Notes: generated from the sequence alone by a model not told the origin. Counted from the first letter of the stretch, positions 10,665-20,964 are shown. The stretch: DNA of 64,000 nt from Diploptera punctata (GCA_030220185.1 JASPKZ010007295.1:714501-778500), one strand, 5' to 3'. Translations and numbers: made by a program.

Positions 10665-11100
10665 GCAAACTTAGTGCATGTTACATATACGGCTCATGCA
10701 TTGCAAAACGAGTGACAGAGATAGACATAAATTCCCAGAAGTAAATACACTGATATCAGCAACAAAGAATTATTTCTTGAAATATCCTTATCGTGTGTAA
10801 GCTACAAGCTATAGCTATCTGATATACATCATCCTCCGGAGCCAGTGATAACATGGTGGGCAACATGGATAGAAACTGTGATTTTCTACAGTATGCACTT
10901 CAAAGCTGTGAAGTCAGTGATGGAGAACTTCTATTCTGATCCTGCAGTGTCAGTGAGAGAATCCGGTCAGCATTCAAGAGTTCTAAAGTTATCAGTTCAG
11001 TTTAATATATTACAAGTCACTTCAGCTGGATTCCCGACAGTATCAAGAAACTGGAAACTTAAAAAATGCCTCTTCGAGAATGTGTGGGGATAATGGAAGA
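10665..11100 (+). pseudogene. hAT-type transposase remnant (C-terminal part)
   Basis: Successive plus-strand frames read KFPEVNTLIS, then DIHHPPEPVITWWATWIE, then FYSMHFKAVKSVMENF, then WIPDSIKKLET and KMPLRECVGIM. This order (FPEVN..PP.PV.TRWGTW..FKAVK..F..LP.SI.KLE) is the C-terminal pattern of a hAT-like transposase family that I recognise from insect genomes. The fragment needs at least two frameshifts and contains stops, so it is dead. The 82-codon frame that follows at 11080-11328 has no recognisable homology and a hydrophobic end. Which element it came from is unknown; the zinc-finger remnant at 14270-14400 may be the N-terminal half of the same kind of protein. Confidence 0.65.
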
Positions 11101-11484
11101 TGCAGTTCAGACTTGTTAGAGTTTTGTATTGATGGTGTGATACTAAAAGTTGATCATGATTTATATTTGAAACTTAAGGGAACCGAGAAGGTAGAGGAAT
11201 TGCCAGAACCAGACATTGAAGCTGACAGTGACAATAAGAAAAACTTATGTGAAAACAAGGTAAAAATTCCAATATTCTTATTTATAATTATTATAGGCTA
11301 TCTATTATTTTATTGTTACAATAATTAATGGTTTAGAGTCAATTTTCATTGTATTCCTATTTATATGTATAAAAAACCTATTTTCTCATTACAAAGAAGA
11401 TTTATGCGCTAAAATAATAGTTTTTCATAAGAATTATAGGGTCGATTATCCATAAAGTTAAGCAATATTACTTTAATTATAATA
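11101..11484. other. No recognised feature
   Basis: AT-rich. Contains the end of an 82-codon frame without known family. Confidence 0.5.
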
Positions 11485-11488
11485 CTTT

Positions 11489-11564
11489 TTATACCTTTTT
11501 TACACCGTCGTCCTGAACTACAATTATTGTAGTTGAGGACGGCAGTGTAAAAAAAGGTATATAA
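11489..11564. repeat. Short hairpin related to P4 tails
   Basis: Arms 11489-11522 and 11528-11564 are inverted copies with a few mismatches. The arm includes GTTGAGGACG, also seen at the ends of the hairpins at 21440-21740 and 47985, so it is probably a remnant of that Penelope-like tail. Confidence 0.7.
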
Positions 11565-12164
11565 GAGTTTTATAAATATAATAATTGTAACCTCAACGAT
11601 GTGAAAATAAACAAATTATATTAAAATTATAAGCAATATTAGTGCCATAAAGTCGTATCTAATTTACTTTTAGGACACATTTGTGACATCAGCGAGAATA
11701 ATAATACAAATGTACCCAATTAAGCACCCACTGACAGAAATTTCAGGTCCAATTGAATAAAAATTGGATTTTTCACAACTATTTCAATTTTAAAAATCCA
11801 TTTCTGTAAAATGTTTAATAACGCATATACGACCTTCTGGGAGTATAGTGAATAGTTACAATTGATTATGGGATTTAAAATCGGCCTTAGTTGAGAGGTT
11901 TTATTATCCAAATACAGAGTGTATAAAAATGGATGGCGCAAACTTACATGGTTGAAAATAAGATAACAGAAGCAACAATGTCCCAGTAAAAATAGGTCCG
12001 CAAACGAGCCTTTTGCGAGATAATTACGAATGTATGGTTACAAGCCGCCACTGACTTCATTGTAAACATCGTCCTAGTTAGTACATATTAATTTGAATTT
12101 ATACTTTACTATCAATTTTTTTATCTCATTTAGTTCACACTTCACAGTTCACTTCACTTATGGG
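11565..12164. other. No recognised feature
   Basis: AT-rich interval, no supported gene. Confidence 0.5.
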
Positions 12165-12600
12165 TTACCTGTTAAAGGAGGTGTTCGAAGTGCCTTCCTT
12201 GCATCTGGATGCAATACTGTGCTCGTCTCTGCAATGAATGTCGAATTCTTTCGAAAACCCCTGGATCAATTCTGAATTCTTGACAAGCATGTACAACTCT
12301 CTGCTCCAGTTCTTCAACCATGTTAACGAGTGTGCTGAACACTTCGCTTTTGAGGTGACTCCAGACACAAAAATCCAAAGGATTTAGATCAGGTGATCTT
12401 GGAGGTCAAGGTACAGATCCGCCTCGACCTATACATCTTTGGCTGTATCTGCGCGTTAGATACCGTCTCGCAGCACACCAGCAAAATGTGCCGGAGCTCC
12501 AACATGCATGTACCACAACCTCCGACGTTGCTGAAGGGGAACATCCTCAAGCAATTCTAGAAGATCACGCCACAGAAACCTTTTTTGATACACCCTATAT
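12165..12600 (-). pseudogene. IS630/Tc1-mariner-like transposase remnant
   Basis: Minus-strand frames read LLEDVPLQQRRRLWYMHVGA, then APAHFAGVLRDGI, a gap with stops, then PRSPDLNPLDFCVWSHLKSE and a helical C-terminal end to 12172. This is the DDE-type transposase pattern (MHDGAPPHF..RSPDLTPLDF.LWG). The expected second catalytic Asp in the MHDGAP motif is Val here, and the frame shifts between the two blocks. N-terminal parts are absent, truncated at a GATACACCCTATA sequence near 12585. Confidence 0.8.
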
Positions 12601-12610
12601 ACATATAGTA

Positions 12611-12955
12611 CAAAGTCTACATTAAACATTTAAGTCAACGTGGCGCAAATAGCATAATGTTTTTTTTACAATAAAATAAAAGCATATAATTGGACGGCCT
12701 TGCACAACAACCGGCCATCGCCATAATGAAAGTTTCGAGAAAAATACGTTTAATGTTTAAGTCCATATTCACTCTTTATTGTAGCGCCAAACTAACAATA
12801 CTGGATATTACAAGTTATTTTCCTTGTTTGACAGTTATGCATCAACAATCTAAGAGCGGGAACATTTGGCGCTTAGTTGCATGATGCAAAATTTACATTA
12901 CAATTTATGAAGATCTGGTTACATGGCCGTTTGTTGCAAACCATAGAATCTCTGA
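12611..12955. other. No recognised feature
   Basis: A 64-codon frame at 12690-12884 resembles nothing that I know. Confidence 0.5.
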
Positions 12956-12959
12956 TAGG

Positions 12960-13075
12960 ATTACGATGATCTTGTAGAAGATTTCCGGGCTGTTGGCCGT
13001 GGTCTTGAGGCTTGTAGTTCCCCAACGTTTCGCCAGAGACTGCGTCCGGCATCCTCAAGGGTTGTCTTGAGACTG
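12960..13075 (-). mobile_element. Penelope-like hairpin, type P1, single arm
   Basis: Minus strand: TTGAGGA, T, stem GCCGGA/TCTGGC with the loop CGCAGTC, GAAA, CGTT, GGGGAAC and then the P1 body. Same order as at 2280-2372. The upstream CCC and downstream GGG could form a short helix I. Confidence 0.65.
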
Positions 13076-13783
13076 GTAGGATTGATGACGATTATATTTT
13101 TATTTAATAATAGCGCTATATTTAAAGATTTGACGCTAAAAGTGTGCGTGCATTTACTTCATGAGCCAGAGAAACAGATGACATCAAACTCGCAATTCTT
13201 TTTTAAATGGCGCTTAACCTGTTCGTGCATAGCATCGTATAATTTTTACATATATATTATTTTTCTAATTTTCTTCACTTTGTTTAAGAATATTATTACT
13301 ATTATATTAGTAGTATCATTAACTAAAATATAAAATAATGCTATATTGTTGAATTTTAACATAACATTTTTGTTGTTCCTGTGGATATGAGCGTATTACT
13401 TTATTTTGCTAAGAGTACTCTTATTTCAGGCTTCATTTTCAATGTTAATAAGATGAGACACATACCTTTACATTCTTCGGAATAAGCCATATTCTGGATG
13501 TTTACTCCTATGCCCTGAAAAAAGTAAATATATACAAATACTGTATTAATATAAAGAAATTATATTGTAAATTGAGGTTGATAAAAAAGTAACGAATTAC
13601 TGAAATGTCTTAGTACCAAATACAGGCAGTGTCTAAATTTCGGGGTTAAAATTATGAATGATATATGACCGTAAACTCAAAATATTGTTACAGTAAACCA
13701 ATGATCTGAAATGCGTATTTCAGGAGCTACGAGATCCGGTTATAATGTTCATGATAATAAGTTGGGTACTTAGCGCAGCGCTC
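13076..13783. other. No recognised feature
   Basis: AT-rich; an 88-codon frame at 13067-13333 has no known family and is low-complexity in its second half. Confidence 0.5.
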
Positions 13784-14163
13784 GTTATAGCTAGAGACCG
13801 GATGTTAGGGAAAATGCCTACAGTTATTTATTATAGATATTGTAAAAGTGACTTCATATAAGTTCATACCAACAACCCTACAGTTGTTTTCCATTAAGTT
13901 AATTTTGCCTGTAAATGCCTATTTCAGCTTACAATACCTATAAATGCCTATTTGCAATTTTTTCTCGAAATTATCTTAATATTTCAATGAAATTAATCGA
14001 AATGGACAAACTTCATGACACATATCATTGCATAGAAACCTTTAATTGACTGGCAATATTATTTTTGATGATGGTAACACTGAATTCAGTCTGTAGTCCT
14101 CGTTCACAGACAGGCACTTCAAAGACAAACTTGTGCGAGCCCCTTTAGAATAGTTGTTTCGCG

Positions 14164-14400
14164 ATGCCTAAAGAACGGACAAGAGTAAAACAGTAAAAGA
14201 CAAACTGACCAATTTCCTGAAAGAATTTGGTGCGGATATATTCTCAAGTGACATAGTTTTGCAAAGTGTGTAAAATTTCAGTGAATTGCGCGAAGAAGTG
14301 TCATGTTTCGCAGCACATTAACACTGCAAAACATAAGTTTGCTCTTTGTAAAAAGGCAAAACATATTCCAAAATCATCTCTGATATCTTCGTATGCTATT
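14164..14400 (+). pseudogene. Zinc-finger N terminus of a hAT-type protein (CGGBP1-like)
   Basis: From the ATG at 14164 the start reads MPKER; after one shift VKDKLTNFLKEFGADIFSSD; after a second shift CKVCKISVNCAKK, CHVSQHINTAKHK. The C-x2-C and H-x5-H spacing fits a BED/CGGBP1-like C2H2 finger, which binds DNA in hAT-derived proteins. Stops and two frameshifts disrupt it. Confidence 0.7.
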
Positions 14401-14419
14401 GATAGCATATGTTAATATT

Positions 14420-14553
14420 ATTTACGTATGGCTGTAAAGTGTTATGTTGTAGTCCATTTTTTGTAACAGCCTACTTTGATTTTACTATTTACGTATGGCT
14501 GTAAAGTGTTATGTTGTAGTCCATTTTTTGTAACAGCCTACTTTGAATTTTAG
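14420..14553 (+). repeat. 67-bp tandem duplication inside the hAT element
   Basis: The block beginning ATTTACGTATGGCTGTAAAG at 14420 is repeated at 14487, almost unchanged. Confidence 0.9.
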
Positions 14554-14639
14554 TGCCTATATTAATGATTTGTAGTGCCTTTTTGCCTGCCTATTTTGAA
14601 CTTTTTAAGTGCCTAACATCCGGACTCTAGTTATAACAT

Positions 14640-15160
14640 AACGGTTAGATCAAAATTATAAAGGTCAAATTGATTGCATTCATAGAAAACGATTGAGAGA
14701 ATAGGTGCTACTCTCACAGGAATCTTAGCAAATTATCCTTCGAAGAATGCATTATAACAGAATTCAGTGGTGCCACATTGTCCAATGCTATTGCCTCAGC
14801 ATGCAGCCCAACTCTACGGAGCAGTAAGTTGCTTGACGGCCTAGTATTCGTAAGTTCGTTATTTTTTGCATCCTGCAATATCACATAGATTTCCGATCAT
14901 TGGTTCTCTTCCTCAAAATACTCATTTTTCAGTGCTCAGACATCTGTATAATTTATAAAATAATTTACCTTAGTAGTAATTCCGCTAAAAGTTTCAGCAA
15001 TCAATCTGGGATGCAAATATGTTCAATTAAAATCACAGAAATCAGTAATAGTGATAAACCAAGACAAGAAACGTACCCAAATTTATCCTAACATGTGTTT
15101 CGCCCTTGAACTAGAAATATTCCTTTAATAAACTAATGATCTTCTTGTTGATGAAGTCGT
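14640..15160. other. No recognised feature
   Basis: No gene or repeat match seen. Confidence 0.5.
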
Positions 15161-15163
15161 AAT

Positions 15164-15349
15164 ACATGTAGTCAATGTACCCATTTCACCAATTAAAATT
15201 TAAAAGAGTCAATATGTTTCAACAGCGAAGCTGTCATTTTCAGGATAAAATATTGACTGAATATTTAGTCTTGAAAATGTCAACTTCGCTGTTGAAACAT
15301 GTTGACTCTTTTAATTTTTAATTGGTGAATGGGTACATTGACTACATGT
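15164..15349. mobile_element. Penelope-like hairpin, type P3
   Basis: Inverted repeat from ACATGTAGTCAATG to CATTGACTACATGT with a short central spacer. The minus strand at 15205-15243 reads CTGAAAA, a stem ACAGC/GCTGT with a three-base loop, GAAA, CATATTGAC; the right arm gives GAAACATGTTGAC. The outer end sequence also appears as the 38-bp insertion at 27443-27480. Confidence 0.7.
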
Positions 15350-16082
15350 TTTAGAAATGTTCCCGTGGTATTATGTATTAGTTTATAAAATGTATAGCAA
15401 ATCCATCAGAGTGACCCCATCAAAGAAAAATACTACTAAAAAGAAAAACAACAAGATCCACCAGTGTTTTTACTTTGATATGATCATCCTGATGATGCCC
15501 TATTCTAGGACGAAACATGCGTCTGGAACAATTTGGATATTTTATTGTCTTATATTATCACTTTTACTGATATCTGTGGTTTTTAATTGACAGAATGATA
15601 TCTGATTCTTTTACGGTAAATTATTTTATTTTATAAATTATAAATATACCAGAGATCCGTAAAAGATAGACAATTCTGTGTACATTAATTTGTTATATTT
15701 GTTTATGATTTAGACAGCATAAGCCATTTAAGCGTGCAAAAAGCTAGTGCTTTAGTCCACATACGCATTGTTTTTAGTTCCAGCCCTACAGTACATACAG
15801 TAATATGTTATATACGTTAATTGTCCCAGAAACATTCTCTAAATGACGGTGAAACCCCCATTCAAATCAGTGAAGTAGTTTTTGAATCCATAAAGGACAG
15901 ATAAACAAATAGACAAACTAACGCACTTTTTATACATGAAAAGTTACTCATGACTCAATTAATTAATTAGTATCCTAAGTAACGCCACGATCAATTACCA
16001 ATTTATCTAGATGATTTGGAAATCAAGAGTAGCATTTGTTAGGACTATTCAACGAATAAAATTAAACTGTTTACTCAAAAAT
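15350..16082. other. No recognised gene
   Basis: A 77-codon frame at 15357-15590 has no recognised family. Confidence 0.5.
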
Positions 16083-16099
16083 CATTATTTAAATATAGT

Positions 16100-16406
16100 A
16101 AAGTAAAGTAAACTGATTCCACTATAGGCCTCAGGAGGCCCTTGGGGTAGTAGGAGGTTAAAGCTCCCACTTTTTTCTGGACAATCGGCACCTGATGTCA
16201 CCCGGGTTGTCAGCCCTACGTGAGCCGCCTTTACTCCCAGAACAAGCGTCTGGTACTCATTTTTGTTAGAGGCTGAGTTGACCCCAAGGCCATAGTGACG
16301 CCAGAAGGTTTGGGTCAGTTTAAAAATTGTGACCCCACCGGGACTCGAACCCTCGACCTTCCGGCTTGTAGCGTACTGCCTTAACCACTACGCTACGGCG
16401 TGCCCC
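16100..16406 (-). mobile_element. SINE-A copy 2 with 17-bp target duplication
   Basis: Full copy with its tRNA-like head at the right end (minus strand). The 17-bp direct repeat CATTATTTAAATATAGT flanks it exactly at 16083-16099 and 16407-16423. This defines the element's ends and indicates LINE-type retrotransposition. Confidence 0.93.
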
Positions 16407-16431
16407 CATTATTTAAATATAGTTACCGGTA

Positions 16432-16435
<4 letters not shown>

Positions 16436-16464
<29 letters not shown>
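16436..16464. repeat. (AT)n microsatellite
   Basis: AT dinucleotide run. Confidence 0.95.
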
Positions 16465-16689
16465 CTAATGTAAACGGCGATGTTTGAAAACAAATAAGAA
16501 ATGTGAGGTTACGTTTTTTTCACTGCAACTTGGTCATATTATTTATTACCTAATAGGATTGCAATATTGTAAAAATACACCCTAATGGAGAAATAATTAA
16601 ACATATCAAACTATGTTTTATAACTAACATTATATGTTATTAATTTATTTTTTTACTAAACAACTCAGTAAAATCAAGGAATCTGTCCA

Positions 16690-16905
16690 TTATTTACTAT
16701 ATTCTATATATTTATTGGAGAGTCAGTAACTGCAAAGTAAGACCTGTTAAGAATTTTTAAAGAGGTGCTATCTTTACCACAAAAGCAGGAGCTGACAAAG
16801 AGAAATCGATAAAGTGCGAGGTGAAATACGACTGTCATTGATTGTAAAACAAAATTTATTGAAACGTGATTGGTCACTGACTACTATTTGGGGCATGAGT
16901 TAAAT
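16690..16905 (+). repeat. Repeat T copy 1
   Basis: Matches 39020-39235 in inverse orientation: GAGAGTCAGT, GACCTGTT, GAGGTGAAA.ACGACTGTCA, TGTAAAACAAAATT, ACGTGATTGGTCA.TGACT and GGGGCATGAGTTAAAT. Unclassified. A LINE tail begins directly at its end. Confidence 0.7.
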
Positions 16906-17235
16906 AGTCGGTATAAAGACAGTGAAGCCTGGACAATTCGCAGTGTAGATGAACAGAGACTAACTGCGGCAGAAATTAAATTTATTAGACGTACAGCAGG
17001 TTACTCTAGAACAGACCATAAAAGAAATTCTGAGATTCTCAAAGAATTACAAAAAAAATCAGTCATGGAATATGTACAAAAATACAGAAGCAACTGGAAA
17101 TCTCACGTAAGAAGAATGAGCAGAACAAGAATACCACGTCCAATCTTAAATTACCAGCTACCAGGCAAGAGATCTTTGGGCAGACCGTAATAGACCACTT
17201 GGTTTATCACATGAAAGGAAGAAGAAGAAGAAAAA
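16905..17235 (+). mobile_element. LINE-3 family 3' fragment, open 90 codons
   Basis: The plus-strand frame reads DSEAWTIRSVDEQRLTAAEI, then FIRRTAGYSRTDHKRN, QKYRSNWKSHVRRMSRTRIP and a GKRSLGRP end. This is the region just C-terminal to the reverse-transcriptase thumb in this LINE group. 5'-truncated against repeat T; the frame stops early within the basic tail. Confidence 0.85.
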
Positions 17236-17239
17236 GATT

Positions 17240-18040
17240 AATAAATGTTAGAGGCACTCTGTATAGTTAAAAACATCGCAATAGATATCAAATAGAAATA
17301 CTTGGCATATTTATATTTGAACAGAGATAAAACACTAGAATCACTGATAAGTGTCATAAATTCGCAGATAGGTGTCTGAAATTTAATTCCATCCATCATA
17401 TCATAAGCCATATGATAACACATCCTCCTTCACCTATAATTAACACTCTCGCATTGAATTATCCCGTAACCGAGCGGTAACGAGTAACAAAAAGAGTTTC
17501 TCTCTCACTTCAGAGGTTGCTAATGTCTGAAAATTGACACGAGTTGTTTTAAAATGAAAAGCAAACTTCATGAAGGTATTCGATTTAATATAGCGTTTTT
17601 TTAAGGATTCAATGGCATGTGCATGGAATGTAATTAAAACGTTATTCTCTGAAATATAATATAATATAGGTCTACATTTATTTTTAAACAGAAAATTTGA
17701 TATTGGAATAATTAATTTTTACATTCAATTAGTTGTATATCAAAAAGTAAAACATTGGCTATCAGTAATTACACAATATCCAGAATCTATACTTTTTAAT
17801 AATCACGTTTGAACACCGTTGAGGTTAAAATTATTTCAATTGAAAAAAAGTTGTACCTAATAAAACAGTCATTCTCAACTATAATTAGTAGATTGTAAAA
17901 TAATTATATTAACGTCTAAATTATTTAATTTAATTAAATATAGAGAAGTACACAGATTGTTAAATATAACAAAAGATTATAATTTTAAAATTTCGGCGAG
18001 TAAGATAAAATATGGCATTTAAAGGGAAAATCTTCTTGTC
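17240..18040. other. No recognised feature
   Basis: AT-rich interval without a gene or matched repeat. Confidence 0.5.
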
Positions 18041-18044
18041 ATGT

Positions 18045-18262
18045 AAGCCCATGTCTCCCTTAACAAAGATTTAGGCGCTCTACCCCTACAGGGAAGAATT
18101 TGAACCATACTAATTTAGTTACTGTTGTTTTCGTATAGATGTCATTTGAGTGGTCCGTGGTAAGCGTTTCGCCTCATACTGACATCTGGGAAACCAAAGT
18201 AGTACTAGGACGGGAAAATTCGGTAAATTTTGCTTAGAGGCCTTTCATTAAGGCTTAACTAT
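18045..18262. repeat. Repeat Y copy 1
   Basis: Aligns with 59145-59390: CTCTACCCCTACAGGG, ATGCTAATTTAGTTAC-like, GAGTGGTCCG, CGCCTCATA.TGACATCT and GGAAACCAA.GTAGTACTAGGA, then TTTTGCTTAGAGG. The GGTCCGTGGTAAGCGTTTCG segment hints at a tRNA-derived head. Confidence 0.65.
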
Positions 18263-18375
18263 CTTTTACGAGTCTGAAAATCTTCAGACTCGGGACCCAC
18301 GGCTTGACGTCCCTCCCGGAACACTTGCTCCTTGGATTTTCCATCCTAAAAAAATCTGCTGCACGGGTCTGAAAC
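18263..18375. repeat. Repeat Z copy 1
   Basis: CTTCAGACTCG, ACTTGCTCCTTGGATTTTCC-like and CATCCTAAAAAA blocks match 19445-19560. Confidence 0.55.
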
Positions 18376-18389
18376 CTGGACTCTTATTA

Positions 18390-18700
18390 CAGGTAAATTA
18401 AATAGGATAGTAGCTGCAGAAATAAAGTTATTAACACCTGTATCGCTTTATGACCACATGTGTAATGAAGATATTTGCAAAGCTCTCAACACACCAGCAA
18501 TAACTGAAACCAATCAAATATACCAAAATAATTAGCATAAACACCTCCTTAGAATGCCAAACAATAGACTACCTCTGCAGCTATTCAACTACAGACTCAC
18601 AGGACGAAGAAGTTCAGGTAGACCTAAGAAGAGATGGAGGGATCAATTTCTATCCTTAAGTGGAACAGGCCAGTGGCCTAATCCATGACCATAATTGATT
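18390..18700 (+). mobile_element. LINE-3-like 3' fragment
   Basis: The plus-strand frame reads RIVAAEIKLLTPVSLYDHMC, NEDICKALNTPAI, then LLRMPNNRLPLQLFNYRLTG and RRSSGRPKKRWRDQF. Stops interrupt it; the upstream RT part is missing. Confidence 0.75.
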
Positions 18701-19440
18701 ATGAAGTTTCAATACAATTTAATTCTCCATATTGCAGATCAAATCGAGTTTAAGTTTATTGTATATGTGTCCCGCGCCATAATCGAGTGGTTTAAAACAA
18801 GGCTGTTCAAACATTTTATTTTTCGAAAGAATTTTAAGAGCTGTCATTCCCTTTATTGCACATATGTTTTATATAATATTATATTAAATTGAACTGTGAA
18901 GCATTATATTAGACATTGTACATTTGGAATTATTCGGTTTTATCAATTCTTCACTGCGATTAAACACGTTCATTCATTCAACAACCTCTAACAGCGAGAA
19001 AAAGTTTTTATGGCATGAATATACGTGAGAGAGGACAAGATTAAATAAATTACTTCTCCCTTTCCTATCCGTCTTCAGTGCGATTATGTTTCCGAGTAGT
19101 CATAATGAATAGGGATATAACTTATAAAATAATTTTACATTTATTTATAAGCAATAACTTGAGTATGCTTGTTGATTACAATTTTGGTAGGAATAATCTC
19201 CTTTATTTTCAATCTGCGGTTCTCTACATGATAAGAAAACACGTTTCTGGCGCCCAGGTCCGTTATAATTGGACAGAGCACTGGTCTAAGGCATCATTCA
19301 TTGGCGTAGACTTACCGGGCATGTGCTGGTATTAGTCCTCGTGGGGAAGAAATTTTCTTATGGAATTTTGACTAGTAGGTCTATGAGGCCTTTCCTACGC
19401 AGCATCGTTAAGAGTTGAGTATCCACAATAAAATTAGCGG
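18701..19440. other. No recognised gene
   Basis: Frames of 65 and 85 codons (18695-18892, 19078-19335) resemble no known family. Confidence 0.5.
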
Positions 19441-19444
19441 CTAT

Positions 19445-19560
19445 AGGTTAAGAAAATCAGCTGAAAAAGCTGGGGGATGCTCTTCAGACTCGAAATCCAT
19501 AGCTTAAAGTCTATCCCAGAGGACATGACCCTTGGATTTTTTCATCCAAAAAATTAATCA
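19445..19560. repeat. Repeat Z copy 2
   Basis: Same block order as 18263-18375, same orientation, more diverged. Confidence 0.5.
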
Positions 19561-19599
19561 ACGCTGGTGTATAATCTACTTACCTAAAATGACACTGGT

Positions 19600-20130
19600 C
19601 AACATGATTTTTGTCTCATGAGTACCAATAGTTGTACGTAATGCAGTTTTTGTTCGTGTTTTCAAATATGTATTCAGAATTTCTCCATCAGCCACAGTTT
19701 TTTTTTATTTCAATTTCAATTAATGGATTTAAATAATTATTTTTTTAATAAACGTTTTTTCGTCAATTTGTCCATTGAGCGATGAGTACGGCGAACACTT
19801 TCATGAGGAGATGTCAGCTATGGAAAAGAGATATCAAGGCAAATGGAATCCTAATACGCTGGCCGATTATTGTTGGACCATCAAGAGAGATGCTCCACAT
19901 GCGAAATATAGCAGAAAATCGTCATTTCTTACTTTCTAGGCGAGTGCGATAGTTCGAATATTCTGTAGTTACGAATGTAGAAAATATTAAAGTGTTTGAA
20001 ATTATAAATTCCTTATCTCGGAATCCTTGCGCGATGGAGAAAAACCGATATCATATTTGAATTCAGGAGAAAAAATACTACCAGAAACACATATTTTTCT
20101 TTCTGAGACAAAAAAGTTTCTTTTTTGTTG
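19600..20130 (+). mobile_element. Repeat X copy 2
   Basis: Uninterrupted copy in plus orientation, beginning with TCAACATGATTTTTGTCTCA and ending near TTTGTTGCCCAGTG. It matches 61185-61735 end to end in the opposite orientation. It contains the conserved C-terminal coding block and a downstream 3' region. Confidence 0.8.
19779..19938 (+). pseudogene. Best copy of the repeat X coding tail
   Basis: A frame without internal stops reads PLSDEYGEHFHEEMSAMEK, RYQGKWNPNTLADYCWTIKR, DAPHAKYSRKSSFLTF, stop. Charged, soluble, no membrane segment. Similar peptides (GERFHQD..MEERYQG.W...M.ADYCW) end larger arthropod repeat-encoded proteins as far as I recall; function unknown. The upstream coding part is missing, so this is a 3' remnant, although the block itself is intact. 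Confidence 0.65.
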
Positions 20131-20139
20131 CCCAGTGTA

Positions 20140-20205
20140 ATGGGTTTGAATCCGCGACCCTCGGAACTAGAGGCAAGGAACATGATCACTAGCCCCACGA
20201 CATTA
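20140..20205 (-). pseudogene. tRNA-like SINE head
   Basis: Minus strand: GGGGCTAGTGATCATGTTC, GCCTCTAGTTCCGAGGG, CGCGGATTCAAACCC. A- and B-box-like elements at tRNA spacing, no recognisable body; isolated tRNA-derived fragment adjoining repeat X. Confidence 0.5.
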
Positions 20206-20888
20206 AGAAGTTATTAATGAGTAAAACACATAATTAAAGTTGTAATTTTACAAGTAATTATGATGATTTTACTGTCATTTATTTTTTAATACGAGCCTTA
20301 GTCTGTATTATTGTTAAAATAACGTATTGAAGAAAGATACAACGAATTGCCCTCAGACTGGAGTAACATGTATTCCAGTAGTGGATCAATTCTTCGGTTC
20401 CTGTCTTGAAGAGAATGGAACCCCGAGCTTGAGACCATTTGCCCCGGTTGTTAAATTTTGAGTATTAAATTAATACCGATAACTATTGCCGCTTCGGTGG
20501 GCTTTAAAACATAGAATCAACATTAAATAATGAGTTAAAAAAATTAGTAAAAGGTAAATGCAGTATACATATTTTGTTATTTTGTTGTATATTACGATAT
20601 ATATGGTAATGTACGGTTTAAGTAAATTTGTCAATGAAATTTCATTTCGTGTTACTGTAATATACTGACTAAACGATCCTACACTCTAACACAGGCCTGT
20701 AGAACTGCAGCACGGGCAGCACCGACGCGCTCTTGCTTCGCATTGAGTGACACCTTGAAGACGCGCTGAATGTGAACAATAAGCACTCAGTGGCGCACTT
20801 AATAAGATGAGTGCGACGAGTCAGTATTAATAAAATGCATGGTAAAACCCCACTGAGATGTTAGTCACAATATTAAAATTTTAAAGTA
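20206..20888. other. No recognised feature
   Basis: No gene seen. 20690-20800 is GC-richer and encodes nothing recognisable. Confidence 0.45.
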
Positions 20889-20889
20889 A

Positions 20890-20963
20890 GTAGCTTGTAG
20901 GCCCGTCTTCTCAACTTTTAAATATATTAACTGTAGGCCTTTCGGAACTAGGCCCATCATCAG
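20890..20963 (-). mobile_element. Penelope-like tail, type P4, single arm
   Basis: Minus strand has the canonical CTGATGA (20957-20963), GGGCCTAGTTCC, GAAA, GGCC and TACAG, then a tail ending GTTGAGAAGACGGGC. It is the most canonical hammerhead box in the window. A LINE piece (20965-21440) separates it from the P4 hairpin at 21440-21740. Confidence 0.65.
20931..20963 (-). ncRNA. Hammerhead-like core (CUGAUGA..GAAA..GGCC)
   Basis: Order on the minus strand: CUGAUGA, a 3-bp stem closed over CCUAGU, GAAA, the self-complementary GGCC and then UA. Known minimal hammerheads of Penelope-like elements have very short palindromic helix III, which fits. Helix I pairing around it is poor, so activity of this copy is doubtful. 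Confidence 0.45.
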
Positions 20964-20964
20964 A

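Larger units (their letters stand above)
13792..14629. mobile_element. hAT element, non-autonomous, with 8-bp target duplication
   Basis: Terminal inverted repeats TAGAG(A/T)CCGGATGTTAGG at both ends, flanked by GTTATAGC (13784-13791) and GTTATAAC (14630-14637), a 7/8 match to an 8-bp duplication. TIR form and 8-bp duplication are hAT hallmarks. The 838-bp interior keeps only part of a zinc-finger coding region and a 67-bp tandem duplication. Mobility would depend on a transposase supplied elsewhere. Confidence 0.88.
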
